Origin: Xanthomonas vasicola
Lineage (GTDB): Bacteria; Pseudomonadota; Gammaproteobacteria; Xanthomonadales; Xanthomonadaceae
Assembly: GCF_000772705.2 (NCBI RefSeq)
Contig: NZ_JSBW02000041.1
Coordinates: forward strand, 1-64,000
Direction of reading: 5' to 3'
Length of the DNA: 64,000 nucleotides
Each line of letters opens with the position of its first letter. Positions within the stretch are counted from its first letter, which is position 1. A program made the position numbers and the translations under genes. Shown here piece by piece: positions 55,252-64,000 of this stretch. The notes beneath the pieces are model-generated. The model was not told the origin of the DNA, searched no databases, and worked only from the letters and a program-made list of their open reading frames with translations.

Positions 55252-56676
55252 ATGAGCCTGCGCCTGTACAACACTCTGACGCGGCGGGTCGAACCGTTTG
55301 CGCCGCTCGATCCATCCAGCCCCACCCTGTATGTCTGCGGGCCTACCGTTTACAACTACGCACACATCGGGAATGCCCGTGGTCCGGTTGTGTTCGATGT
55401 GCTGAGCGCGCTGCTGCGTCGACGCTACGGCGCCTTGCGCTACGCGCGCAACATCACCGACGTGGACGACAAGATCAACGCCGCCGCGCAGGCGCAAAAC
55501 GTGCCGATCTCGACGATCACCGACCGCTTCGCCGCCATCTATCGCCAGGACATGGCGGCGCTCGGTGTGGTGCCGCCGGATATCGAACCGGAAGCCACCG
55601 CGCATATCCCGCAGATCGTGGCGATGATCGAACAACTGATCGCCAACGGGCATGCCTACGCCGCGGAAGGCCACGTGCTGTTTTCGGTGTCCAGCTTCGA
55701 GGACTACGGCAAGCTCTCGCGGCGCGACCCGGACGAAATGCTGGCTGGCGCGCGCGTGGACGTGGCGCCGTACAAGCGTGATCCCGGCGATTTTGTGCTG
55801 TGGAAGCCCTCCAGCAACGACCTGCCCGGCTGGGAATCGCCCTGGGGCCGCGGCCGCCCGGGTTGGCATATCGAATGCTCGGCGATGGCTGCGGCGCATC
55901 TGGGCCCCACCATCGACATCCATGCCGGTGGCGTGGACCTGCAGTTTCCGCATCACGAAAACGAGATCGCGCAGAGTGAGTGCGCGCACGGCGGCGCCAC
56001 TTTCGCGCGGTTTTGGCTGCACAACGGCATGCTCAATTTCAGCGGCGCGAAGATGAGCAAATCGCTGGGCAACATCGAAACCGTGCACGACCTGATCGCC
56101 AAGCATCCGCCTGAAGCGCTGCGCTATGCGCTGTTGAGCGCGCATTACCGCCAGCCGCTGGATTGGTCGGATGGTTTGATCGAGCAGGCCAAGAACACGC
56201 TGGACCGCTTGTATGGCACTTTGCGCGATCTGGCTGCGCTGGACGCCGATGGCGGCAGCGATGTCGGGAGCTCGAAGACGATTCCTGCCGAGGTGGAGGC
56301 CGCTCTGGATGACGACCTCAATACACCGCTGGCCTTGTCGGTTATCGCCAGCATCGCGGCGGAAGCACGCGCGTTGCGCAACGAGCTAGTTCATGGCGGC
56401 GAACCTTCGGGGCGCATGAACGAACTGCATGCGGTGCGCGCAAAGTTGCTGGGTGCCGGCATGGCATTGGGGTTGCTGCAACAGGACCCGGCGGCATGGT
56501 TCTCGCGCGGCACCGACGCTGGCGACGATGCACGCATCACCGCATTGGTGGAAGAACGCAACGCGGCGAAAAAAGCAAAGGATTTCGCTCGCGCTGACGC
56601 CATCCGCAAGCAACTTGCCGACCAAGGTATCGTGCTGGAAGACACGCCGCAGGGCGTGCGCTGGAAGCGTGCTTGA
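55252..56676 (+). CDS. cysS: cysteinyl-tRNA synthetase
   Basis: A 474-residue class I synthetase from [20 protein letters not shown] (a Met two codons upstream is possible). The HIGH motif is [17 protein letters not shown] and the KMSKS motif is [14 protein letters not shown]. Zinc ligands are the Cys in YVCGP, the Cys in WHIECSAM and the His/Glu of [12 protein letters not shown]. The C-terminal anticodon-binding domain carries [20 protein letters not shown]. Gene is intact and monocistronic. Confidence 0.97.
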   Translation: MSLRLYNTLTRRVEPFAPLDPSSPTLYVCGPTVYNYAHIGNARGPVVFDVLSALLRRRYGALRYARNITDVDDKINAAAQAQNVPISTITDRFAAIYRQDMAALGVVPPDIEPEATAHIPQIVAMIEQLIANGHAYAAEGHVLFSVSSFEDYGKLSRRDPDEMLAGARVDVAPYKRDPGDFVLWKPSSNDLPGWESPWGRGRPGWHIECSAMAAAHLGPTIDIHAGGVDLQFPHHENEIAQSECAHGGATFARFWLHNGMLNFSGAKMSKSLGNIETVHDLIAKHPPEALRYALLSAHYRQPLDWSDGLIEQAKNTLDRLYGTLRDLAALDADGGSDVGSSKTIPAEVEAALDDDLNTPLALSVIASIAAEARALRNELVHGGEPSGRMNELHAVRAKLLGAGMALGLLQQDPAAWFSRGTDAGDDARITALVEERNAAKKAKDFARADAIRKQLADQGIVLEDTPQGVRWKRA

Positions 56677-56683
56677 CTCTTTT

Positions 56684-56842
56684 CCCTTCTCCCACCAGGA
56701 GAAGGTGCCCCGCAGGGGCGGATGAGGGTGCGGGCGAAGCCAAGTGCACTTGCCTGAGGTAAAAGCGAAGCTACCCGCATCGACTTTCACCGAAGCTGCG
56801 CCCGTACCCTCACCCCACCCCCTCCCGGAGGGCGAGGGGCTT
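56684..56842. repeat. dispersed long-hairpin element, copy 2
   Basis: The cysS-sufE gap shares its ends with the element at 51706: CCCTTCTCCCACCAGGAGAA, GGGGCGGATGAGGGTGCGGG and, inverted, CGCCCGTACCCTCACCCCAC and CCTCCCGGAGGG. The inner arms GAGGGTGCGGGCG and CGCCCGTACCCTC pair at 12 of 13 positions. Confidence 0.7.
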
Positions 56843-56889
56843 GACCGAGATCGACCCTGGATTTTTCGCGAACTGATTCTGGATGTTAG

Positions 56890-57327
56890 ATGACCACCTC
56901 CCCCTTCCCGCTCGAACCCACTGCCAGCGACGCGCAGGCCGCCATTGCCGAGGAATTTTCCTTCTTCGGAGACTGGTCCGAGCGCTACCAGTACCTGATC
57001 GATCTCGGCCGCAAGTTGCCCGCCTTCCCGGAACAGTGGAAGACCGAAGAACACCGCTTGCATGGCTGCCAGTCGATGGTCTGGATCGTGCCGGAAGGCA
57101 ATGCCGAGCGGCTCGACTTCCATGCCGTCAGCGATTCGGCCATTGTCTCCGGCCTGATCTATCTCGCATTGCGCGTGTACTCCGGGCGTAGCGCGCAAGA
57201 GATCCTGGCGACCGAGCCGGACTACATTGCCGGGATCGGCCTGGCCAAGCATCTGTCGCCAACCCGCAGCAACGGCGTGGCCGCAATGCTTGCCTTCATT
57301 GGCGACACCGCGCGCGCGCAGCAGTGA
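56890..57327 (+). CDS. sufE: SufE-family cysteine desulfuration protein
   Basis: A 145-residue protein starting MTTSPFPLEPTASDAQAAIA. The sulfur-accepting Cys is in EEHRLHGCQSMVWIVPEG; other family segments are ERYQYLIDLGRKLPAFP and GLIYLALRVYSGRSAQEIL. SufE takes persulfide from SufS for iron-sulfur cluster assembly. It is not beside sufS here. The stop overlaps the next start (GTGA). Confidence 0.94.
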   Translation: MTTSPFPLEPTASDAQAAIAEEFSFFGDWSERYQYLIDLGRKLPAFPEQWKTEEHRLHGCQSMVWIVPEGNAERLDFHAVSDSAIVSGLIYLALRVYSGRSAQEILATEPDYIAGIGLAKHLSPTRSNGVAAMLAFIGDTARAQQ

Positions 57328-58574
57328 GTACGCCCACACCCTCGCCCGCCGATTCGCTGCGCACGCTGTTTGCCCATCCAGGCTTCGGCCTGGTGCTGCT
57401 GTACCGCGTGGCGGCGATGCTGTCGTACCAGATCGTGGCGGTGACGGTTGGTTGGCATATCTACGAAATCACCGGCAATCCGCTCTCGCTCGGGCTGATC
57501 GGCCTGGCCGAAATCCTGCCGTTCTTCTGCATCGCCCCGTTTGCCGGCTACCTGGTCGATCACCTGCCGCGCCGCCGGCTAGGCATGGTCTCAGCGCTCG
57601 GACTGACCGCCACCGCGCTGCTGCTGTTGGCGCTCACGCAAAGCTGGCTGCCGGTGAAAGGGGTGTGGCCGATCTATGCCGCCATTTCGCTGACCGGCGC
57701 GGCGCGCTCGTTCCTGTCGCCGGTCTACAACGCCTTGTTTGCACGTGCGCTACCGCGCGAAGCGTTCGCGCGCGGCGCCAGCATCGGCAGCGTCACCTTC
57801 CAGGCCGGCATGGTGATCGGCCCGGCGCTGGGCGGCGTGCTAGTCGGCTGGGGCGGCAAGGGGCTGGCCTATGGTGTAGCCGCCGGCGTGGGGATGCTGG
57901 CGATCCTGGCACTGGCGCTGCTACGGGTCAGCGAGCCAGTCAGCGAGGGCCCGCGCGCGCCAATTTTCCGCAGCATTGCCGAAGGCGCGCAGTTCGTGCT
58001 GTCCAACCAGATCATGCTGGGTGCGATGGCGTTGGACATGTTTTCGGTGCTGCTCGGCGGCGCGGTGTCGATGCTGCCGGCCTTCATCCACGACATCCTG
58101 CACTACGGCCCGGAAGGCCTGGGCATCCTGCGCGGCGCGCCGGCGCTGGGCTCGATCGTGGTCGGCATCTGGCTGGCGCGGCATCCGCTGCAACGCAACA
58201 CCGGGCGCGTGCTGCTGCTCTCGGTCGCTGGCTTCGGGCTATGCACCATCGCCTTCGGGCTGTCGCGCCATTTCTGGCTTTCGGCGGCGATCCTGCTGGT
58301 GTACGGCATGTGCGACGGCGTCTCGGTGGTGGTGCGCCAGACCATCCTGCAACTGGCGACACCCGATGCCATGCGTGGGCGCGTCTCTTCGATCAATGGC
58401 ATCTTCATCGGCTCGTCCAACGAGCTGGGCGCGTTCTACGACGGCGTGATGGCGCGCCTGGTCGGCCTGGTGCCGGCCGTGGTGATCGGCGGCTGCGTTA
58501 CTCTAGGCGTGGTGGCCACCACCGCCTGGAAGGCGCCGCGCCTGCGTAAGCTGGATCTGCGCGATCTGCAGTGA
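57324..58574 (+). CDS. MFS transporter (EntS-like)
   Basis: A 416-residue membrane protein with a GTG start overlapping the sufE stop. Twelve predicted helices; opening LLYRVAAMLSYQIVAVTVGW and the MFS loop YLVDHLPRRRLGMVSAL, later segments MLPAFIHDILHYGPEGLGIL and PDAMRGRVSSINGIFIGSSN typical of the EntS/MFS_3 group. Substrate unknown; coupling to sufE suggests, weakly, an iron-related or stress-related role. Confidence 0.9.
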   Translation: MSTPTPSPADSLRTLFAHPGFGLVLLYRVAAMLSYQIVAVTVGWHIYEITGNPLSLGLIGLAEILPFFCIAPFAGYLVDHLPRRRLGMVSALGLTATALLLLALTQSWLPVKGVWPIYAAISLTGAARSFLSPVYNALFARALPREAFARGASIGSVTFQAGMVIGPALGGVLVGWGGKGLAYGVAAGVGMLAILALALLRVSEPVSEGPRAPIFRSIAEGAQFVLSNQIMLGAMALDMFSVLLGGAVSMLPAFIHDILHYGPEGLGILRGAPALGSIVVGIWLARHPLQRNTGRVLLLSVAGFGLCTIAFGLSRHFWLSAAILLVYGMCDGVSVVVRQTILQLATPDAMRGRVSSINGIFIGSSNELGAFYDGVMARLVGLVPAVVIGGCVTLGVVATTAWKAPRLRKLDLRDLQ

Positions 58575-58866
58575 GCTGGGGGCGGCGTGAGTGTCTGTGC
58601 TAGTTAGATGCAGTGCAGTGGCAAGACCTCGTGCCGCCGGTAGCACGCTTAACTGCAGCAGCAAGCGCCGTCGCCACGATGTAACTGCGCGCGACGGCGC
58701 CTGCGCTTCAAACGGGATTACCGCAAAGGCAGCGGACATAAGCGCTTGGCAGGCGGCTTCTGCAAGCCGCCAACAGCGGCAGCATGCACCGCGGCTACTT
58801 TCGCGCGGTCGATAAAAGCGCGCTATCCCGCGACCGCATTGGCAGATGCATAGATCAGGCAAGCAT
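58575..58866. other. intergenic region with no supported gene
   Basis: Between the MFS gene and the dksA terminator I see no gene, repeat or clear regulatory site. Confidence 0.5.
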
Positions 58867-58890
58867 AAAAAACCCCGCACATGGCGGGGT
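58867..58890 (-). terminator. intrinsic terminator of dksA
   Basis: On the minus strand ACCCCGC-CATGT-GCGGGGT is followed by a T-run (TTTTT), 22 bases after the dksA stop. Confidence 0.9.
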
Positions 58891-58911
58891 CTTTCAGTGA
58901 GCCAGGGACGA

Positions 58912-59934
58912 TCAGTCGCCCTGCTGCTTCTGCAGATGCTCCCAGCGCTCCTGGGCGTCGATGGTGCGCTCGGCGGTCAGACGCGCTTCCAGGCGGTCCA
59001 GGCCGATTTCTTCGCCGGTGTCCACGCAGTAGCCGTAGTCACCGTCTTCCAGACGCTTGAGCGTGCTGTCGATCTTGGAAATCAGTTTGCGGGCGCGATC
59101 ACGGGCACGCAATTCCAGCGAGTTTTCGGTCTCGCGGGTGGCGCGCTCGGCTTCGTCGCCGATGTCGCGGACTTCTTCGCGCAGGTTTTCGATGGTCTGC
59201 TTGGATTCCTCCACCATCTCGTTACGCCAGCTCTGCAGACGCTGACGGAAGTATTCCTGCTGCAGCTTGTTCATGTACTCCTCGTCCGCAGCAGGCTTGT
59301 AGCCCTGCGGCAGGATCGGGCGACCGGTTGCTTCGTCGGTCTTGTACTCGACCACCTTGTACTTGGTCTTGGGTGCCGAGCTGGACGGCTTGGAGGTCAC
59401 AGCCACAGCCACCTTGCCGACCGGACGGGTCGCAGCAGGCTTGGTGGGTGCTTCGGTTTTGGTTGGCGTTTTTGCGGAAGATTTCGAAACGGGCACGGGA
59501 TTCTTAAATGACGGGGTCGCAGGCTTTGCCGGCTTCGCAGGGACGGCCTTGGGGGCCGGTGCGGGCGCGGGCTTTTCAGCCTTGACCGGGACTGACTTGG
59601 CCGGAGCCGGCTTGGTGGCCGGCTTCGGTACGGACTTGGGCGCCACCGGCTTGGCAGCCGGCTTGGCGGCAGCCGGAGCTGCCTTGTTCGCCGCCGGCTT
59701 GGCAGCACTCTTGGCGACGGGTTTCACTGGCTTGGGGGCTGCGGACGCGGTGGTCTTGGAAGCCGGCGCCGGCTTGGCAGCGGCCTTCGTCGCAGGTGCC
59801 TTCTTGGGAGCCGGCTGCTTGGTCGCCGGCTTGGCCGGTTTTGCAGCGGCAGGCGCCGCTGCCTTTTTCGCAACGGGGTTGGCGGACTTCTTGGCGGCCT
59901 CTACGGCCTTTTTTGCAGGTTTTTTAGCAGCCAC
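58912..59934 (-). CDS. dksA: DksA-family RNA polymerase-binding protein with Lys/Ala/Pro-rich N-terminal half
   Basis: A 340-residue protein, more than twice E. coli DksA (151). Residues 1 to about 195 are nearly all Lys, Ala, Pro and some Ser/Val/Thr in KPA-like repeats, like histone H1 or AlgP tails. The DksA part starts near ILPQGYKPAADEEYMNKLQQ, with the coiled coil carrying Asp260 and Glu263 (GDEAERAT) where E. coli has Asp71 and Asp74. The zinc finger is degenerate: of four Cys only Cys303 (YGYCVDTGEEIG) remains and the second pair reads TIDA. Likely still a transcription factor acting in the polymerase secondary channel. Ends in a strong terminator. Confidence 0.9.
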   Translation of the reverse strand: MAAKKPAKKAVEAAKKSANPVAKKAAAPAAAKPAKPATKQPAPKKAPATKAAAKPAPASKTTASAAPKPVKPVAKSAAKPAANKAAPAAAKPAAKPVAPKSVPKPATKPAPAKSVPVKAEKPAPAPAPKAVPAKPAKPATPSFKNPVPVSKSSAKTPTKTEAPTKPAATRPVGKVAVAVTSKPSSSAPKTKYKVVEYKTDEATGRPILPQGYKPAADEEYMNKLQQEYFRQRLQSWRNEMVEESKQTIENLREEVRDIGDEAERATRETENSLELRARDRARKLISKIDSTLKRLEDGDYGYCVDTGEEIGLDRLEARLTAERTIDAQERWEHLQKQQGD

Positions 59935-60018
59935 GAAACGCTCATCCTTGGTTCCCCCGGGGCCCGGGAAAGCGGGCCTTTATAACGTACCCCGCGGACC
60001 CCCGGCAACCACCTATTA

Positions 60019-60318
60019 ATGCAAGTGGCATATCATTGGCTAGTGATCGGTCGCCTGCTCATCGCGCTGCTGCGCTTCTACAAGCTGTTCATCAGCCCCC
60101 TGCTCGGGCCGCGCTGCCGTTTTGCGCCCAGTTGCTCGGAGTATGCGATGACCGCCATCGGCCGCTTCGGCCCGCTGCGCGGCAGTTGGCTTGCCGCGTG
60201 CAGGCTCGGCCGCTGCCACCCCTTCCATCCGGGCGGGTTCGATCCGGTGCCCGAGGCGCCCGCGTCCGCTTCCCCGTCGCCCTCTTCTTCCTGCAGCTGC
60301 AAAGGACCCCATCCATGA
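60019..60318 (+). CDS. yidD: membrane protein insertion efficiency factor YidD
   Basis: A 99-residue protein: [20 protein letters not shown], then [20 protein letters not shown] and [14 protein letters not shown], the DUF37/YidD core with its conserved Cys residues. The C-terminal tail is Ser/Pro rich with two more Cys. YidD aids YidC-dependent insertion of inner-membrane proteins. Here it precedes pyrC, with overlapping stop and start (ATGA), not rnpA-yidC. Confidence 0.93.
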   Translation: MQVAYHWLVIGRLLIALLRFYKLFISPLLGPRCRFAPSCSEYAMTAIGRFGPLRGSWLAACRLGRCHPFHPGGFDPVPEAPASASPSPSSSCSCKGPHP

Positions 60319-61664
60319 GCCGAACCGTCATCGTCAACGCCCGCCTGGTCAATGAAGGCAAGGAATTCGACGCCGATCTCCTGATCGAGGGCGGCCGCAT
60401 CGCCAAGATCGACAGCAAGATCAACCCTGCCCCTGACGATACCGTGGTGGACGCTGCCGGACGCTGGGTGCTGCCAGGCATGATCGACGACCAGGTGCAC
60501 TTCCGTGAGCCTGGCCTGACCCACAAGGGCGACATCGCGACTGAATCCGGGGCCGCTGTTGCCGGTGGCCTGACCAGCTTCATGGACATGCCCAACACCA
60601 ACCCGCCGACCCTGAACGCGGCCGCGCTGCAGGCCAAGTACGATGCCGCCGCCGGGCGCGCGTGGGCCAACTATGGCTTCTACATGGGTGCCAGCAACGA
60701 CAACCTGGCCCACATCCAGTCGCTGGACCCCAAGACCGCACCGGGCATCAAAGTGTTCATGGGCGCGTCCACCGGCAACATGCTGGTCGATAACCCGGAA
60801 ACGCTGGACGCCATCTTTCGCGACGCGCCCACGCCGATCATCACTCACTGCGAAGACACCCCGACCATCGATGCGACGATGGCGCAGTACAAAGAAAAAT
60901 ACGGCGATGCACTGACCCCGGAGATGCATCCGGACATCCGTTCGCGCGAAGCCTGTCTGAAGTCGTCGAAGTTGGCGGTCTCGCTGGCGCGCAAGCACAA
61001 CACCCGCCTGCATGTGCTGCACATCTCTACCGCCGACGAGCTGTCGCTGTTCGAAGCCGGCCCGCTGGTCGACGCCAACGGCAAGTTGCGCAAGCGCATC
61101 ACCGCCGAGACCTGCATCCACTTCTTGCGCTTCGATCGCAGCGATTACGCGCGGCTGGGCAACCTGATCAAGTGCAACCCTGCGATCAAGGACGCCGAAG
61201 ATCGTCTGGCACTGATCGATGCACTGGCCGAAGACGTCATTGACGTGCTTGCCACCGACCACGCCCCGCACACCTGGGAAGAAAAGCACAAGCCTTATGC
61301 GCAGGCGCCCTCGGGCCTGCCGCTGGTGCAGTACGCGCTGGTCGCGGCACTGGAGCTGGTGCACGAAGGCAAGCTGCCGATTACCCGCATCGTGCAGAAG
61401 TTCGCACATGCACCAGCGCAGTTGTTCGATGTGGAAGAACGCGGCTTCCTGCGCGAAGGCTATTTCGCCGATCTGGTGATGATCGACAACACCCCATTCA
61501 CTGTGAAGCGCGAGCAGGTGCTGTCCAAGTGTGGTTGGTCGCCGTTCGAAGGCACCACCTTCCGCTCGCGCATTGCGGCAACCTGGGTCAATGGCCAGCA
61601 GGTATGGGACGGCGAGCAATTGGTGGGCAGCGCTGCCGGCCAGCGCCTGACCTTCGACCGCTGA
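60315..61664 (+). CDS. pyrC: dihydroorotase
   Basis: A 449-residue amidohydrolase from [20 protein letters not shown]. The usual HxH metal motif reads QVH ([19 protein letters not shown]), a Gln for the first His. Other ligands look normal: the carboxylated Lys region [26 protein letters not shown] and ATDHAPHT. It cyclises carbamoyl aspartate in pyrimidine synthesis; an allantoinase-like activity is less likely. The stop shares one base with the next start. Confidence 0.92.
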   Translation: MSRTVIVNARLVNEGKEFDADLLIEGGRIAKIDSKINPAPDDTVVDAAGRWVLPGMIDDQVHFREPGLTHKGDIATESGAAVAGGLTSFMDMPNTNPPTLNAAALQAKYDAAAGRAWANYGFYMGASNDNLAHIQSLDPKTAPGIKVFMGASTGNMLVDNPETLDAIFRDAPTPIITHCEDTPTIDATMAQYKEKYGDALTPEMHPDIRSREACLKSSKLAVSLARKHNTRLHVLHISTADELSLFEAGPLVDANGKLRKRITAETCIHFLRFDRSDYARLGNLIKCNPAIKDAEDRLALIDALAEDVIDVLATDHAPHTWEEKHKPYAQAPSGLPLVQYALVAALELVHEGKLPITRIVQKFAHAPAQLFDVEERGFLREGYFADLVMIDNTPFTVKREQVLSKCGWSPFEGTTFRSRIAATWVNGQQVWDGEQLVGSAAGQRLTFDR

Positions 61665-62503
61665 TGCGCGCAGCCCTGTTGGGTGCCTGGTTGATCCTGG
61701 CACCCGTGTCGCTGGTTGCTGGCCACGCGCAGGCGCAAACCGCCGCCGCAGCCGACATGGTATTTCCGCAAAGCGCATCGCAAGGTGCGCTGGTGATCGG
61801 CAAGGTGCCGGCCGGCAGCAAGGTGCAGTACGCCGGCCGCACACTGCGTGTGAGCGGTTATGGAAGCGTGGTGTTCGGTATTGGCCGCGATGCCACCGGG
61901 CCATTGCAGGTACAGATCACCCAGCCCGATGGCAGCACACAGACCGTCAGCATCGCAGTGACCCCGCGCGATTGGCCGGTGGAGCGCGTCAATGGCGTGC
62001 CGCCCAAGACGGTCAACCCGCCGGCCGACATTGCCGCGCGCATCAAACGCGAACAAGCGCAGGTCACGGCGGCGCGCGATCGCGACGATGCACGTACCGA
62101 TTTCGCCCAGCCGTTCATCTGGCCGGTGCAGGGCCGCATTAGCGGCCGCTTCGGCAATGCGCGCGTGTACAACGGCCAACCCGGTGCCGGCCATTCGGGC
62201 ATGGACATCGCCGTGCCAACAGGCACGCCGGTGAAAGCACCGGCCGCCGGTGTGGTGACGTTCGCAGCACCGGATCTGTACCTGACAGGTGGCACAGTGC
62301 TGCTGGATCACGGCTTTGGTGTGAGCTCGAATTTTTTGCACTTGTCGCGGATCGACGTGAAGGTGGGTGATCGGGTCGAGCAAGGCCAGGTCATCGCTGC
62401 CGTCGGCGCCACAGGTCGCGCAACTGGGCCGCATCTGCATTGGGGAATGAATTGGTTCGATGTGCGAATCGACCCGTTGTTGGTGCTTGAGCGGCCGAAG
62501 TAG
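61664..62503 (+). CDS. secreted M23 (LytM-type) peptidase
   Basis: A 279-residue protein with a signal peptide ending AQAQ. The LytM domain (from about 150) has the zinc ligands in GHSGMDIAVPTGTPV and GPHLHWGMNW, so it is probably an active endopeptidase of the envelope. The preceding region (residues 30-120) is beta-rich, like the N-terminal domain of several secreted M23 proteins (PAGSKVQYAGRTLRVSGYG). Coupled to pyrC (TGATG) though functionally unrelated. Confidence 0.92.
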   Translation: MRAALLGAWLILAPVSLVAGHAQAQTAAAADMVFPQSASQGALVIGKVPAGSKVQYAGRTLRVSGYGSVVFGIGRDATGPLQVQITQPDGSTQTVSIAVTPRDWPVERVNGVPPKTVNPPADIAARIKREQAQVTAARDRDDARTDFAQPFIWPVQGRISGRFGNARVYNGQPGAGHSGMDIAVPTGTPVKAPAAGVVTFAAPDLYLTGGTVLLDHGFGVSSNFLHLSRIDVKVGDRVEQGQVIAAVGATGRATGPHLHWGMNWFDVRIDPLLVLERPK

Positions 62504-63136
62504 AGCGTTGCGGGACTGCCCTTTCTGCCTTGCAATGGCACAGCGCAGATGCTTTGGCTGCGCGTCTGTGCTGCACGGTTGGATAGCAGGTCGAGTCGGT
62601 ATTGATACTTGAGTGCGGCAAGTGAATGCGCTTGGCGGCTGGGGGGTAGAGCAGCCCTATTCGCTGAGTAATTGGCTAGCGAAACGTGCGTGCCCCGCGA
62701 CTTACCCGGTATGCCGTTGTTTTCTGCTTGCTGGCATTAGTTGGCTGGGTCACCAAAGCAATCGACGATGTGGGGATGCGCTTGCGTTGCTTGTGTCGGT
62801 ACACGCTGGCATTGGTGCGTTGCATGATTGTGTGCACATGCACGCTTGCTCGCTGCGCGCTTGATGAGGGGCCGTACCTCACCCCAACCCCTCTCCCGCA
62901 GGAAGGGGCTTACGCTCGATGGTCTGATCCCTCAGCCGGCCGTTGCGCCGTTGCGCTGCACGACCCGGTCAGCGGCGACCTATCCGTTGGGCTTGGGTTC
63001 GCCAATGGGCTTGGGGGTACAACTGGAAGGACCGTCGAGCGTCGCTGCACGTGGCCGCTCGGCTACTGACGGTCGGTCCGTCGCTCCGGCGCCGGCGTGC
63101 TTCATCTCCCTCCCCCGACTGCAGGAGATGTGCGAC
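62504..63136. other. intergenic region with a partial dispersed repeat
   Basis: About 630 bases without a supported gene. At 62878-62915 the words CCTCACCCCAACCCCTCTCC and CGCAGGAAGGGGCTT match the right end of the dispersed hairpin elements at 51706 and 56684. The rest shows nothing recognisable. Confidence 0.5.
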
Positions 63137-64000
63137 ATGAGTAACGAGCAACTCAAACCGACCCCGGGCACCTGGCAACGGTGGGGCACCGCTGTGGGTC
63201 TGGTGATTTCCGGCGAGTATTTCCGCTGGAGGTACGGCTGGGGCACCGCAGGCACGCTCGGCTTTCTGGTGACCACGCTGCTGGTCGCGGTCATGCACAC
63301 CTGCTTCGTCTTCAGCTTTACCGAACTGACCACCGCCATTCCCAATGCCGGCGGGCCGTGCCTATAGCCTGCGTGCGTTAGGCTCCTATGGCGGGATGCT
63401 GGCGGGCCTGGCTACGTTGATCGAATTCGTCTTTGCGCCCCCCGGCCATTGCGATGGCGATCGCCGCCTATCTGAATGTGCAATACCCCACGCTGGATCC
63501 GCGCATCGCAGCGATCGGCGCGTACCTTGTTTTTATGAGCTTGAACATCGTTGGCGTGGCGATTGCGGCCACCTTCGAACTGATCGTGACCTTGGCAGTG
63601 CTCGAACTGTTGGTGTTTATGGTGTGGGGGCACCGGGCTTCAGCGTGGTGCGCTCCGCGGCCAATGGCTGGGCCGGCAGCGACGTGTCCGGGCCGGCGGC
63701 CATTTCCGGCATCTTCGCCGCGATTCCGTTTGCGATCTGGTTCTTTCTGGCGATCAAAGGCGCAGCGATGGCGGCCGAAGAAGACAAGGACCCCAGGCGC
63801 ACGATTCCGCGCGCCTGCATCGCCGGCATTCTCACCCTGGTGATCTTGGCGCTTGGGGTGATGGTGTTCGCCGGCGGCGTCGGCGACTGGCGCCAGCTCT
63901 CCAACATCAACGATCCACTGCCGCAGGCGATGAAGGCGGTGGTCGGCAACATTCCACCTGGCTGCACATGCTGGTGTGGATCGGCTTGTTCGCGCTGGTG
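63137..64000 (+). pseudogene. ethanolamine-type amino acid permease, multiply frameshifted
   Basis: Starts MSNEQLKPTPGTWQRWGTAV with a normal APC-family beginning (GLVISGEYFRWRYGWGTAGT) to AIPNAGGP. A two-base loss near 63359 gives a stop at 63365. The continuation SLRALGSYGGMLAGLATLIE, then (after an extra C in a C6 run at 63438-63443) AIAMAIAAYLNVQYPTLDPR, then after shifts near 63621-63630 and 63951 PGFSVVRSAANGWAGSDVSG and WLHMLVWIGLFALV, all belong to one ethanolamine permease. At least four indels in 860 bases mean a decayed gene. It runs off the right edge. Confidence 0.85.

Noticed and set aside
58846..59511. 221-codon plus-strand frame with hydrophobic composition
   Set aside because: Antisense of the DksA coding region; its Val/Leu/Gly content mirrors the opposite strand.

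Overview
The window is high-GC chromosomal DNA of a plant-associated gammaproteobacterium, almost certainly Xanthomonas (X. citri/axonopodis/campestris group). The pointers are an arginine operon that runs through N-acetylated intermediates (argF', argE', a kinase-synthase fusion), a plant-type glutaminyl cyclase, an alpha-amino acid ester hydrolase whose catalytic positions match the X. citri enzyme, an Oar-like TonB-dependent receptor beside a LacI regulator, and a lysine/alanine/proline-tailed DksA. The genus assignment is inference from gene content; no search was run.

Layout. 1-143 is the tail of an IS110-type transposase. 159-13345 is a compact carbohydrate locus on the minus strand: lacI, a TonB-dependent receptor, then a tightly overlapping operon of a GH144-like (beta-1,2-glucanase family) lipoprotein, a sugar-binding lipoprotein, two ABC permeases, a large secreted (alpha/alpha)6-type glycosidase and a secreted endonuclease/exonuclease/phosphatase-fold enzyme. 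A perfect LacI-type palindrome lies just before the GH144 gene and two more flank the lacI promoter region. I read this as uptake and breakdown of beta-1,2-glucan. 13863-20155 holds bolA, yciI, scpA-scpB-rluB, a small secreted protein and glutaminyl cyclase. 20235-22563 holds an omega-amidase-like enzyme and an aminotransferase. 22791-29756 is a complete ccmABCDEFGHI cytochrome c maturation operon. 30143-32109 holds metX and a cold-shock/DUF1294 fusion. 32317-38882 is the cytochrome bd locus: cydDC on the minus strand, cydA-cydB-cydX on the plus strand, an FNR/Anr box between them, and one frameshift each in cydA and cydB. A tRNA-Pro(CGG), an MFS transporter and the amino acid ester hydrolase follow.

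42626-54269 is a long minus-strand amino acid locus: argF', argG, a GNAT gene, argE', the acetylglutamate kinase/synthase fusion, a second GNAT gene, argC, argH, a cupin, a YciI-like protein, proB and proA. A short leader reading frame and an intrinsic terminator precede argF' and look like an attenuator. Next come a small secreted protein, cysS, sufE, an MFS transporter, dksA, yidD, pyrC and a LytM-type M23 peptidase. The right edge is an ethanolamine-type amino acid permease broken by several indels.

Between genes lie two families of dispersed repeats, a short GATTGGGGATT-type motif and a longer hairpin element, plus a three-stem inverted-repeat element before metX. Three broken genes (cydA, cydB, the permease) stand beside some fifty intact ones, which favours real gene decay over general sequence error, although homopolymer errors cannot be excluded.
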